Positions 25,847-33,363 of a DNA stretch of 49,167 nt are shown piece by piece. The stretch spans positions 431,138-480,304 of the forward strand of contig NZ_LT984895.1 in the NCBI RefSeq assembly GCF_900258505.1. The letters run 5' to 3'. A program made the translations under genes and the position numbers. Below the pieces are notes generated by a model, which was given only the letters and a program-made list of their open reading frames with translations, ran no database searches and was not told where the DNA came from. The DNA comes from Brachybacterium timonense (GTDB lineage Bacteria; Actinomycetota; Actinomycetes; Actinomycetales; Dermabacteraceae). Position 1 is the first letter of the stretch. The number at the start of each line of letters is the position of its first letter.

Positions 25847-25959
25847 CGGGCAGGCACCTTTCGGGGTGATCCGAAGCGGTCGCCCGCGGGCCCGTTGCTC
25901 CGGGTTACGGAGGACGCTCCGCTGTGTGCGGGCGGGCGGCATTGCCCGCCATCGAGAAT

Positions 25960-25967
25960 GTACGTAC
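25960..25967. promoter_or_regulatory. GTACGTAC palindrome in the sqr/gntR divergent promoter
   Basis: An exact 8-bp palindrome sits 32 bases before the GntR start, in the 152-bp divergent gap. HutC-type GntR proteins bind short GT-n-ac dyads, so this is a candidate operator. A GGCGGGC/GCCCGCC hairpin (25931-25950) lies next to it. Confidence 0.42.
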
Positions 25968-25998
25968 CTTATGGTGATCCGGAGGGAGGAGGCAAGCA

Positions 25999-26814
25999 AT
26001 GTCCGCGAGCAGGCTCGAACGTCGCGGACCCGTTGCGCTGTGGCAGCAGGTGCGTGATGACGTGCGTCGACGTATCGACGCCGGTGAGTTTCCCGGAGCT
26101 TTTCCCGGTGAGAAAGCGCTCGCCGCTGAGTACGGCGTGAGCCGCCAGACCATGCGCCAGGCCTTGCGGCCGCTGCGCGAAGCCGGTGTAGTGAGCGCAT
26201 CGCGTGGCCGAACTCCGCGGGTGCGCACCGACGTCATAGAACAGCCGATCGGCGCCTTGTACAGCCTGTTCACCTCCGTCGAGGCGGCCGGGATGGAACA
26301 ACGCAGCCACGTGCTCGCCCTCGAGCAGCGTGCTGACGCAGAAGCCGCCGGTCGGCTGGGACTTCCCCCCGACGCCCCGTTGATCTATCTCGCACGACTG
26401 CGGTTGGCAGGCCCTGAACCGTTGGCCCTGGACCGCGTGTGGCTACCAGCAGAGATTGCCGCCCCACTGCTCGACGTCGACTTCACGCGCACCGCACTGT
26501 ACGCAGAGATGGCGGCACGATGCGGGGACCAGCCCCGCGCCGGTCACGAGGTCATTCGCACCGTCAGCCTCAGGCCCGACACGGCGCGCCTTCTGGGCAC
26601 TCGCAGCGGAGAGGCCGCCTTTCATATTGAGCGTATGGGGCGTTCCGCAGACCGCGTCCTGGAATGGCGTACGACGATCGTGAGGGGAGACCGCTTCCGC
26701 GTGACCAGTAGTTTCTCCCCATCTGACGGTTTCCAGTGGGCCTTCGACGCCAGCACGGAGGCGACCGGTCCCGCTGCGACGGCGCCACCCGCCCCGACTG
26801 CTCTGCCCCATTGA
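25999..26814 (+). CDS. GntR-family (HutC-type) transcriptional regulator
   Basis: A 271-residue regulator. The N-terminal winged helix reads VALWQQVRDDVRRRIDAGEF, FPGEKALAAEYGVSRQTMRQ and ALRPLREAGVVSASRGRTPR. The C-terminal half is a UTRA effector domain (ADAEAAGRLGLPPDAPLIYL; LALDRVWLPAEIAAPLLDVD; EVIRTVSLRPDTARLLG). GGAGGGAGGAGG precedes ATG 25999. It begins the sulfur operon and is divergent from the sulfide oxidoreductase gene, so it probably controls both. Persulfide sensors known in other bacteria (CstR, SqrR, FisR) are not GntR proteins; here the effector is unknown, and no paired cysteines stand out. Confidence 0.86.
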   Translation: MSASRLERRGPVALWQQVRDDVRRRIDAGEFPGAFPGEKALAAEYGVSRQTMRQALRPLREAGVVSASRGRTPRVRTDVIEQPIGALYSLFTSVEAAGMEQRSHVLALEQRADAEAAGRLGLPPDAPLIYLARLRLAGPEPLALDRVWLPAEIAAPLLDVDFTRTALYAEMAARCGDQPRAGHEVIRTVSLRPDTARLLGTRSGEAAFHIERMGRSADRVLEWRTTIVRGDRFRVTSSFSPSDGFQWAFDASTEATGPAATAPPAPTALPH

Positions 26815-26851
26815 ACCTGCCGCCAAACCCGCCCATGCAAGGAGCGCACGC

Positions 26852-27229
26852 ATGACCACACTGGACCCCACCACCTCGCAGCTCGAGGTCGATGTGTGTA
26901 CCGCCGCGGAGCTTGCCTCCACGACCGGTCACGTTCTGCTCGATGTGCGCGAAGACGAGGAATGGGAGCGCGGTCACGCCCCCGACGCCAGACATCGCTG
27001 TCTCGGGCTGATCCTGCCCGAGACGGGCGGCGACCCCGACGCCCTCCCCGGCATCGCCCGCGACGCCACCATCCTTGTGGTCTGCCGCTCCGGCCGGCGT
27101 TCCCAACGGGCCTGCGCCGCGTTGACCGCAGCCGGCTGGGCGGTGCGCAATGTGACCGGCGGGATGCTCGCCTGGGCCGAGGCTGACCTGCCTGTCCTCG
27201 ACATTGACGGGCAGCCGGGTGTCGTCTGA
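26852..27229 (+). CDS. Single-domain rhodanese
   Basis: A 125-residue sulfurtransferase. The CH2A-like motif is HVLLDVREDEEWERGH and the active-site loop is VVCRSGRRSQRA with Cys78. It passes sulfane sulfur from a persulfide donor to an acceptor such as glutathione substitute, sulfite or cyanide. ARHRCLG replaces the usual ARHIPLG. The stop overlaps the exporter start (ATGG/TGATGG), so the two are coupled. Confidence 0.87.
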   Translation: MTTLDPTTSQLEVDVCTAAELASTTGHVLLDVREDEEWERGHAPDARHRCLGLILPETGGDPDALPGIARDATILVVCRSGRRSQRACAALTAAGWAVRNVTGGMLAWAEADLPVLDIDGQPGVV

Positions 27230-28122
27230 TGGCGTGGGGGATCGCAGTCGTTGGCGGACTGCTCATCGGGCTACTGCTCGGTGCGCTGGGCGGCGGTGGT
27301 GCGATCCTGGCGGTTCCGGTGCTGGTCTACCTGCTGGGGCAGACGCCGCAGGAGGCCACCGCGTCGTCCCTGGTGATTGTCGGGGTGACCGCGGCCATCT
27401 CCACTGTGCACCATGCGCGCAGCGGCACCGTGCGGTGGGTGGTCGGGATCGGGTTCGCGACGGCCGGTATGCCAGCCTCGCTGCTCGGCGCAGCCCTGAA
27501 CGAGCGAACCGATGCAGTCGTGGTCCTGGTCAGCTTCGCCCTGGTCATGCTGGCTTCTGCCGGCGCTATGCTGTGGCGCACTCGACCCCGGTCCGCGTCG
27601 TCCCCCGACGCTGCCGAGCGTGGCCCGATCGCATCCTCCCCGGACGCTGGCGAGCGCGGCCCGATCGCATCCTCCCCGGACGCCACCGAGCGTGCATCGA
27701 CCACATCCTCCCCGGGAGCCGTCTCCCGGGGCCGCCGCGGAGCATTCCCGAATGCTGGCCTGATCGGGAAGGTCCTCGGTGTTGGCCTCGTCATCGGATT
27801 CCTCACGGGGTTCCTCGGCGTCGGCGGCGGTTTCATCATCGTGCCTGCGCTGGTTGCCGTGCTCGATATGCCGATGTCTCGGGCCGTCGGCACCTCCCTG
27901 TTCATCATGGCCCTCAACGCCGGGGTGTCGTTGCTGCCGCGGATGAGCGGCGACCACCTCGACTGGGCGCTCATCGTGCCTTTCACCGCCGCCGCAGTCC
28001 TCGGCTCGCTGGTCGGCACGTCTGTCGCAGACCGCCTGCCAGCCACGATCCTTACCCGAGCCTTCGCGGCTCTGCTCATCGCCATCGGCATCGGCGTGAT
28101 TGCCCTCGAGGTGATCAACTGA
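27229..28122 (+). CDS. TauE/SafE-family sulfite exporter-like membrane protein
   Basis: A 297-residue protein with eight or nine membrane helices in two halves. Each half opens with the family's glycine-rich signature: LLLGALGGGGAILAVPVLVY and LTGFLGVGGGFIIVPALVAV. Between the halves a hydrophilic loop (about 117-172) is expanded by four 12-residue repeats. In this locus the natural cargo is sulfite or thiosulfate made by persulfide oxidation. It follows the rhodanese gene with overlap; the persulfide dioxygenase gene starts 152 bases later. Confidence 0.87.
   Translation: MAWGIAVVGGLLIGLLLGALGGGGAILAVPVLVYLLGQTPQEATASSLVIVGVTAAISTVHHARSGTVRWVVGIGFATAGMPASLLGAALNERTDAVVVLVSFALVMLASAGAMLWRTRPRSASSPDAAERGPIASSPDAGERGPIASSPDATERASTTSSPGAVSRGRRGAFPNAGLIGKVLGVGLVIGFLTGFLGVGGGFIIVPALVAVLDMPMSRAVGTSLFIMALNAGVSLLPRMSGDHLDWALIVPFTAAAVLGSLVGTSVADRLPATILTRAFAALLIAIGIGVIALEVIN
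27589..27732 (+). repeat. Four 36-nt tandem repeats in the exporter's central loop
   Basis: Units begin at 27589, 27625, 27661 and 27697 and encode RSASSPDAAERG, PIASSPDAGERG, PIASSPDATERA and STTSSPGAVSRG. Units two and three are nearly identical in DNA, so expansion is recent. They sit between transmembrane halves where added length is tolerated. Confidence 0.88.
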
Positions 28123-28274
28123 GTGTTGCCCTCACGATCAGCAGTGTCATCGTTCGCGACCTCATATCGCCACCGCTCACCATCTGACCGCAGCCACTGA
28201 CCACGTACGTCTCCACCGCATTCCAACCACGGACGAACACCCGCCAACGACCACCCCACCCACCAGGAGGAATC

Positions 28275-29726
28275 ATGCTTCTCGAACGGATCTATGACGA
28301 GGACCTCTCGCAAGCCAGCTACGCCATTGGGTGCCAAGCCGAGGGCGAGATGCTCGTGGTCGACCCCCGCCGTGACATTCAGGTGTACCTCGACCTGGCT
28401 GCTCACCACGGCATGAGGATCGTGGCGGTCGCCGAGACTCACATCCACGCCGACTTCCTCTCGGGAACCCGCGAGCTGGCCGCAGCCACAGGGGCCACCG
28501 CCTACGTCTCCGCCGAGGGTGGCGAGGACTGGACCTACGGATTCGATGCCCAGCTTCTGCGCCACAACGACACGATCACACTTGGCAACATCACCGTTCA
28601 GGCGAAGCACACGCCAGGCCATACCCCCGAGCATCTGTCGTACCTGATCACCGACGGCGCCTTCACCGACCAACCGGGCTACTACCTCACCGGTGACTTC
28701 GTGTTCTCCGGGGATCTGGGCCGACCCGACCTGCTCGATGAGGCCGTCGGCATGAAAGACACCCGTTTCGCTGGCGCCAAGCAGCTGTTCGCCTCGCTGA
28801 AGGCCCACTTCGTGGACCTGGGCGATCACATCCAGGTGTTTCCCGGTCACGGGGCTGGCTCTGCGTGCGGCAAGGCCCTGGGCGCCCTGCCCTCCACCAC
28901 CATCGGCTATGAGCGCCAGTTCGCGTGGTGGGGCAAGCATCTGGCGGCCGACGATGAGCAGGGCTTCATCGACGAGCTGCTTGATGGGCAGCCCGACGCC
29001 CACGCGTACTTCGCGCGCATGAAGAAGCAGAACAAGGAAGGCCCGGCGATCCTTGGCGAGCGTTCCGAGCCGCGCCTGGTCGAGATCGACGAGCTCATCT
29101 CTGGCATGGAGTCGGGAAGCCTGGCCCTGGTCGACACCCGCCCCGTCGATGATGTCCACGCCAAGGCAGTGCCCGGTGCATTGTCCATCCCGTCGCTGGG
29201 TAAGGCAGCCACCCACATCGGCTGGGCCTTCGACCCGGAAAAGGACTCGGCGCAGCTCGTGGTCCTCGCGCCCGACGCGAAGACCGCCCAGGAGTACGGC
29301 GACCACTTCGTGCGCGTCGGCGTCGATGCCTTGGTCGGTTACACGACCACTCTCGACGGGCTGCAGACCGTCGCGCCCGAGCTCGTGGACCCCAAGGACC
29401 TCGAGGCGCTGCGTGCGAAGGAATCGACCGTGCTGCTGCTGGATGTGCGCAACCGCACCGAGCATGCTGCCGGCACTATCCCCGGCGCTGAGCAGCTCTC
29501 CGCTGGCAAGGTCGTGTTCCACCAGGACCACCTTCCCGCCCCGGACGCTGGCACCATCGTGACCTTCTGCCAGTCGGGCGTGCGCAACGCGGTGGCTGCC
29601 TCGGCCCTGCGCCGAGCCGGCTATGACGTGGTGGAGATTGACGGCAGCTTCGCGGGTTGGGAGAAGTGGGCGCGGGAGAACGGCGAAGGCGCCCAGAAGC
29701 CAGCGTCCCACGGCGCCGAGGCCTGA
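28275..29726 (+). CDS. Persulfide dioxygenase fused to two rhodanese domains (CstB-like)
   Basis: A 483-residue protein. Residues 1-~255 are an ETHE1-type metallo-beta-lactamase fold with THIHAD (His56, His58, Asp60), TPGHTPEH (His116), YLTGDFVF (Asp141) and FPGHG (His192), and the iron-ligand set of persulfide dioxygenases. Residues ~265-365 form a rhodanese domain with no active Cys (VVLAPDAK in its place). Residues ~370-475 form an active rhodanese with FCQSGVRN, Cys432. The layout is that of Staphylococcus CstB, which oxidises persulfides to sulfite or thiosulfate. AGGAGG precedes ATG 28275. It completes the sulfide pathway begun by the oxidoreductase. Confidence 0.9.
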   Translation: MLLERIYDEDLSQASYAIGCQAEGEMLVVDPRRDIQVYLDLAAHHGMRIVAVAETHIHADFLSGTRELAAATGATAYVSAEGGEDWTYGFDAQLLRHNDTITLGNITVQAKHTPGHTPEHLSYLITDGAFTDQPGYYLTGDFVFSGDLGRPDLLDEAVGMKDTRFAGAKQLFASLKAHFVDLGDHIQVFPGHGAGSACGKALGALPSTTIGYERQFAWWGKHLAADDEQGFIDELLDGQPDAHAYFARMKKQNKEGPAILGERSEPRLVEIDELISGMESGSLALVDTRPVDDVHAKAVPGALSIPSLGKAATHIGWAFDPEKDSAQLVVLAPDAKTAQEYGDHFVRVGVDALVGYTTTLDGLQTVAPELVDPKDLEALRAKESTVLLLDVRNRTEHAAGTIPGAEQLSAGKVVFHQDHLPAPDAGTIVTFCQSGVRNAVAASALRRAGYDVVEIDGSFAGWEKWARENGEGAQKPASHGAEA

Positions 29727-29734
29727 TCGGCTTG

Positions 29735-29830
29735 CTCGCGCTGACCTCGCGGGTTCGCGCCGACGTCGCGGGGCTCGCGCTGACCTCGCGGGTTCGCGCT
29801 GACCTCGCGGGGCTCGCGCTGACCTCGCGA
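29735..29830. repeat. Noncoding tandem repeat of ~19-20 nt
   Basis: Five imperfect copies of CTCGCGCTGACCTCGCGGG / TTCGCGCCGACGTCGCGGGG alternate right after the dioxygenase stop. Alternation makes a 39-nt higher-order unit. No unique spacers are present, so it is not a CRISPR array. It abuts the hairpin at 29828-29888. Confidence 0.82.
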
Positions 29831-29888
29831 ACTTGGTGCGTAGAGCATCCCATTCATGCGATTTGAGATGTCCTACGCACCAAGTTCG
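29828..29888. terminator. 22-bp inverted repeat, probable terminator of the sulfur operon
   Basis: Arms 29828-29849 (CGAACTTGGTGCGTAG then AGCATC) and 29867-29888 pair with two mismatches around a 17-nt loop. It is about 100 bases after the operon's last stop. The length and imperfect loop resemble dispersed palindromes of actinobacteria, so a repeat-family origin is possible. Confidence 0.68.
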
Positions 29889-30029
29889 GCGCAAGCCGCT
29901 GGCGCAAGCTGCTGGCTGCAAGATGTCGGCTAGCCGGCGGGGGCTCAGCCACCAGAACCCGGCGTGCTCTAGGGCGTGTCTCTTAAGGTCGTGGAGGTTG
30001 GAGGTCTGACGGTGGGTGGGCTTGGACGC

Positions 30030-30185
30030 CTCGAGCCCGGGGCACTCGGCGCGCCAAAGTCCGCGGCCGCCGGCCTGGATCGCTCACAGGTCACCGGAGC
30101 GGACGAGTGCGTAGGGCTGGGAGCGACCAATGGACATGATGGTCTGCACGCCCTCCAGCGTCATGAAGAGGGGCGTGGCGGTCAC
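30030..30185 (-). pseudogene. Excisionase-type helix-turn-helix gene, copy 1 (premature stop)
   Basis: From GTG 30185 the minus strand encodes VTATPLFMTLEGVQTIMSIG, then RSQPYALVRSGDL and a TGA at 30084-30086, after which the same frame continues AIQAGGRGLWRAECPGLEAS. The pattern 'LGRSQTYALVRSGELRAIQIGGRGQWR' belongs to small MerR/excisionase-like DNA-binding proteins. A single C-to-T change (CGA to TGA) would explain the stop. It follows the small membrane-protein gene by 20 bases. Confidence 0.72.
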
Positions 30186-30205
30186 CGGCTCTCTGGAGGG
30201 CCTGA

Positions 30206-30427
30206 TTACTCGGGGACCTCGCTGAGTTGGGCTTCAATCCGATCCAACCGCTCGGTGATGTTGCGTAGGTGCTCCACGATGAGTTGGTTCGAACCATCGA
30301 TCGCCGTCGCCGTTTCGCGTCGTGCGCTGGTGACGGTGCGTACCACCCAGACGGTAAGAACAACGAAGATCGCGAGTGGTAGTGCGGCGGCGAGGATGAT
30401 AACAAATACGGTAGCGGTAAGTGTCAC
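30206..30427 (-). CDS. Small single-pass membrane protein with C-terminal helix
   Basis: A 73-residue protein: one strong membrane helix (TVFVIILAAALPLAIFVVLT), a short basic stretch, then an amphipathic helix NQLIVEHLRNITERLDRIEA suited to coiled-coil pairing. GTG 30427 overlaps the stop of the regulator gene, so it is its co-translated partner. It lies inside the IS-bounded unit. Function unknown. Confidence 0.68.
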   Translation of the reverse strand: MTLTATVFVIILAAALPLAIFVVLTVWVVRTVTSARRETATAIDGSNQLIVEHLRNITERLDRIEAQLSEVPE

Positions 30428-30732
30428 GAAGATTCCCTTTCCTGTTCTTGATTAATCAGGTGCACAATGTGGTCTGGAGTTATTTCAAGCCGAAACGGAG
30501 CGATCCAGTAGTGCTTCCTCACTCGGCTCTCTCCGAGCTGTTCCAGGCCACTCTCGATGAGTCGAGCAGCTTCCAAGCGGTTGAGGTGCTGGTAGAGCAG
30601 TGGCCGAGACATCCCGAGTCGGCGGGCCAGCTCACTAACATGGGTCGACTCCGTCTCTAGGGAGGCGATAATTCGCAACCGAGGCTCACTTCCGAGAGCA
30701 CTGAGCATCTGAGCTAGCCGTGCTGCGTCCAT
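30424..30732 (-). CDS. ArsR-like winged-helix regulator
   Basis: A 102-residue protein with the ArsR/PadR-like fold: MLSALGSEPRLRIIASLETE, HVSELARRLGMSRPLLYQHL (helix-turn-helix) and NRLEAARLIESGLEQLGESR, then the wing RVRKHYWIAPFRLEI. No cysteine pair for metal binding is present. ATG 30732 has GGAGGGGTGATGG-like purines upstream. The promoter 35-65 bases upstream carries an exact dyad on the -10, so self-repression is likely. It controls at least itself and the small membrane protein. Confidence 0.78.
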   Translation of the reverse strand: MDAARLAQMLSALGSEPRLRIIASLETESTHVSELARRLGMSRPLLYQHLNRLEAARLIESGLEQLGESRVRKHYWIAPFRLEITPDHIVHLINQEQERESS

Positions 30733-30765
30733 CACCCCTCCGGATCGTAATCGAACGATGTCAGG

Positions 30766-30798
30766 TGTAAGTATATGCTTACAGTCAGCGGTGCGCAA
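30766..30798 (-). promoter_or_regulatory. Promoter and operator of the ArsR-like gene
   Basis: On the minus strand TTGCGC (30793-30798) and TATACT (30770-30775) are 17 bases apart, a good sigma-70 promoter. The dyad TGTAAGTATATGCTTACA (30766-30783) has perfect 6-bp arms and covers the -10. Confidence 0.66.
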
Positions 30799-30884
30799 GT
30801 TCTGCCGGGTCTGGCGGAGACGCTGGCTGCTCACCCGGGGCGGCCGGTCGGACTGCGGGCCGGCCTGCACCGCCGGCGAGTACG

Positions 30885-30916
30885 GGAGGAGTCGACCTCA
30901 TGGGGTCGACCCCTCC
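30885..30916 (-). terminator. Hairpin ending helix-turn-helix copy 2
   Basis: GGAGGAGTCGACC (30885-30897) and GGTCGACCCCTCC (30904-30916) pair around a six-base loop with one G-T mismatch. The stop codon of the broken helix-turn-helix gene (30898-30900) is in the loop. Same type as 11707-11736. Confidence 0.62.
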
Positions 30917-31063
30917 TTGCGTGCGACGAGCTGCGCAGTCTCCTCGCCGCAGCGCTGGATGGACGCCTCGAGCTCGGGGTGCTCGGCGCGCAACTGCCCA
31001 CGGCCGCCGACTTGGATCGAGCGCAGCTCCCCGGAACGGACGAGTGCGTAGGTCTGGGAGCGA
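30898..31063 (-). pseudogene. Excisionase-type helix-turn-helix gene, copy 2 (5' end lost at IS5)
   Basis: The minus strand encodes RSQTYALVRSGELRSIQVGG, RGQLRAEHPELEASIQRCGE and ETAQLVARKEGSTP before TGA 30898-30900. It is the C-terminal two thirds of the same protein type as 30030-30185, about 80% identical in DNA over ~100 bases. At about 31063 it joins the 3' flank of the IS5 transposase gene, so the N-terminus is missing. The two copies are direct repeats on either side of the ArsR/membrane-protein pair. Confidence 0.72.
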
Positions 31064-31078
31064 TATCCCGAAACCTCG

Positions 31079-31967
31079 TCAAACGAGGTGGTTGAGCCAT
31101 TGGATGATCGCGCGGAGGACGGCTCCGGCTCGGTAGGTCAGGCCGAGTTTGTCGTAGCGGGTGGCCAGGCCGCGCCATTGCTTCACGTCGCTGTAGCCGC
31201 GCTCGATGACGTTGCGGCCGCGGTAGGCCTCCATGTCGAGACCCACGGGGCGTCCGCCGCGTGAACCGCGGTTGCGACGGTGTTGCTGCTGGTCGCTGGG
31301 TTCGGGGATCACGGCCTTGATCCCGCGACGGCGCAGAGTCTGGCGTGTGGCGCGGGAGGAGTAGGCCTTGTCGCCGCGCAACATGTCCGGCCTGGTGCGC
31401 GGTCTACCTGGTCCCTTGCGGGCGACGGAGAGGGCGTCGAGCAGTGGGGCGAGCATCGGTGAGTCCCCTCCCTGACCGGGTCCGCAGAGGATTACCAGCG
31501 GTAGGCCGTGTCCATCGACGAGCTGATGGATCTTCGTCGAGAGCCCGCCGCGGGAACGGCCCAGCGCGTGATCAGCTGGCTCGACGCGGAGATTCTTGTG
31601 ATTCCACTGCGCCCCCTGTGGTGCGCTCGAGGGTGGTGCCGTGCTGGTGAGCGCGGCAGATCGTGGAGTCGACCGCGACCGACCAGTCCAGGTCACCGTC
31701 CGCGTCGGCACGGACCAGGAGCGCGTCGAGGACCTGGTCCCAGGTGCCATCAACTGCCCAGGCGCGGTGGCGCTTCCAGACTGTCTGCCAGGGCCCGAAG
31801 TCGGCGGGGAGATCGCGCCAGGCGATCCCGCACCGGTAGCGGTAGATGATCCCCTCGACCACCTGTCGATGATCCCGTCTCGGCCTCCCTGACCAGGGGC
31901 GCTGAGCGGGGAGCAAGGGCTGGATCATCTCCCATTGGGTATCGGACAACACGCTTCGCCGGCTCAT
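31079..31967 (-). CDS. IS5-family transposase in two overlapping frames
   Basis: Frame 1 (31572-31967) has the N-terminal DUF4096-like domain: LSDTQWEMIQPLLPAQRPWS, YRYRCGIAWRDLPADFGPWQ and the first catalytic region AVDSTICRAHQHG. Frame 2 (31079-31753) holds the DDE remainder: LSTKIHQLVDGHGLPLVILC, MLRGDKAYSSRATRQTLRRR, and GRNVIERGYSDVKQWRGLAT with the catalytic Glu. They overlap near a run of five G (ACAGGGGGC), the usual place for programmed frameshifting in the IS427 group. The enzyme looks functional. Confidence 0.85.
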
Positions 31968-32026
31968 TGACCTACCGTCACCCCCGCGTCCTCACGAACT
32001 TAGGAGACACGCCCTAGCTGGCGGGC

Positions 32027-33139
32027 TCAGCCCTCCAGGACCCGACGCGCCCCGGCGTACTCGCCGTCCGGGTCGTACTCGGTCAGCGACATGACCTCCA
32101 CGCTGCGGGATGCGTTCGGCGCATGCAGGATGAGGTCATCGCCCAGGTAGACGGCGACATGGCGGATCGACTCGCCGCCCGGCTCACTCGCGAAAAACAC
32201 CAGGTCACCGCGGCGCAGATCCTCCCGCTCGACGGCGGCCAGACCCGACTCGTGCATCTGGTCACCGGCGTCACGGGCGATGGTGATGCCGTGGTGGTGG
32301 AACATCGTGTACGTGAAGCCCGAGCAGTCGAAGCCGTAGGCGCTCACGCCGGCCCACAGGTATCGCAGCCCGAGGAAACGCTCCCCGGTGGCGATGACGT
32401 CCTCGATCGTGGGTGTCGGAGGCTGTTCGCCGTGAGCGCGAACCACCACATCGTGCGAACGCAGGTATGCGGGGCCTCGTCCCGGCACGGCTACCCGTAC
32501 GGCCTTCGCGGTGCGCCCGATCACCGGCAGCACCGTGTTGAAGGAGATCTCCATGACCGGGTGCTTGCCCGAGGGGGTCTTCGTCAGCAGTGCACGGTCC
32601 GCAGTGACCGTCGCAGTCGGAGTCGAGGCGCGCAGGGCGCCGAAGGCCTCGTCGGGTGCGAGTTGCACGACCGGCACCCACCCCGGGTAGCCGCGCGGGT
32701 CGCGGGCGGTCGGCTGGGCCGTGACGACCACACGCGCCCAGTCGCCGCGCACCTCATCGACGAGGACCTCGCCGCCGAGCACGCTCTGCGTCTCAAGATT
32801 GCCGGTCAGCCAGCGCCTCGGCTCGGTCTCCAGCATGTTCTGGTTCCACGCCTCGAGGTCCGTCGGGTTCCCCAGGGACGGAGTGTCAACCTCGGGCCGG
32901 AACGTCTCGGGCTCGACCCACAGGGTCGCGGCCTGGACGGCGACGTACGCGGTGGCTCCGGGCGTGATGGGCTCGGCGGGCTTCACCGACGGAGCCGTGG
33001 CTGGCCCGCCATCGGGAGCGGCGAGAGCCGGGCCTCCGACCAGGGCGGCGGCGCCACTGGTGGTACCGAGAGTGGCCAGGCGCAGTGCACCACGGCGCGT
33101 GGTGTGGTGGGCAGCGCTCCGTGCTGTCGCGGATGACAT
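32027..33139 (-). CDS. NlpC/P60 endopeptidase (YkfC-like), exported
   Basis: A 370-residue protein with a Tat-like signal (AAHHTTRRGALRLATLGTTS, cleavage near ALAA). Two SH3b-type segments (WARVVVTAQPTARDPRGYPG; GWVPVV) precede the catalytic domain, which has YGFDCSGFTYTMFHHH with the Cys, IRHVAVYLGDDLILHAPNAS with the His, then the third polar residue. This is the gamma-D-glutamyl-diamino acid endopeptidase layout of YkfC, which frees L-Ala-D-Glu from murein peptides. ATG 33139 has GAGGAGA upstream. It lies downstream of the dipeptide epimerase gene, whose substrate it would make. The IS5-type unit starts 12 bases after its stop. Confidence 0.87.
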   Translation of the reverse strand: MSSATARSAAHHTTRRGALRLATLGTTSGAAALVGGPALAAPDGGPATAPSVKPAEPITPGATAYVAVQAATLWVEPETFRPEVDTPSLGNPTDLEAWNQNMLETEPRRWLTGNLETQSVLGGEVLVDEVRGDWARVVVTAQPTARDPRGYPGWVPVVQLAPDEAFGALRASTPTATVTADRALLTKTPSGKHPVMEISFNTVLPVIGRTAKAVRVAVPGRGPAYLRSHDVVVRAHGEQPPTPTIEDVIATGERFLGLRYLWAGVSAYGFDCSGFTYTMFHHHGITIARDAGDQMHESGLAAVEREDLRRGDLVFFASEPGGESIRHVAVYLGDDLILHAPNASRSVEVMSLTEYDPDGEYAGARRVLEG

Positions 33140-33363
33140 CTGGTTCTCCTCTGCGAGTGATGGTCCTCGTGTCGGGCGTCGCCCGTCGCGGCGGGCGACA
33201 ACCCGGCACGACCCTACGAAGCAGCCGCCCCGACGAACAGGGGCGGCTGCCGATTGTGGATGACGCGCAGCGGGACGGCGTCGATGTGGCCTTCGGCATG
33301 GCCGATACAGCCTTCGGCGTGTGGGGCGTGCAGAATCCGGTCCTCGTCCCGATGGTCTTGCCG

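Larger units (their letters stand above)
29972..32014 (-). mobile_element. IS5-type (IS427-like) unit with passenger genes
   Basis: The ends are GGGCGTGTCTCTTAAGGTCG at 29972 and, on the other strand from 32014, GGGCGTGTCTCCTAAGTTCG: an inverted repeat of more than 20 bp with few mismatches. Both are bordered by CTAG (TA duplication). The transposase (31079-31967) is next to the 32014 end, but 1.1 kb of other DNA, with an ArsR-like gene, a small membrane protein gene and two broken helix-turn-helix genes, lies between it and the 29972 end. A normal member of this group is about 0.85-0.9 kb. Either a passenger-carrying IS or two IS copies with one collapsed. Confidence 0.68.

Noticed and set aside
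29735..29830. Possible CRISPR array
   Set aside because: Repeat units follow each other directly with no unique spacers, and no cas genes are nearby.
27327..29921. An 864-codon antisense open frame over the sulfur locus
   Set aside because: Antisense to clearly conserved genes; only repetitive Arg/Gly/Ala sequence and no start signal.
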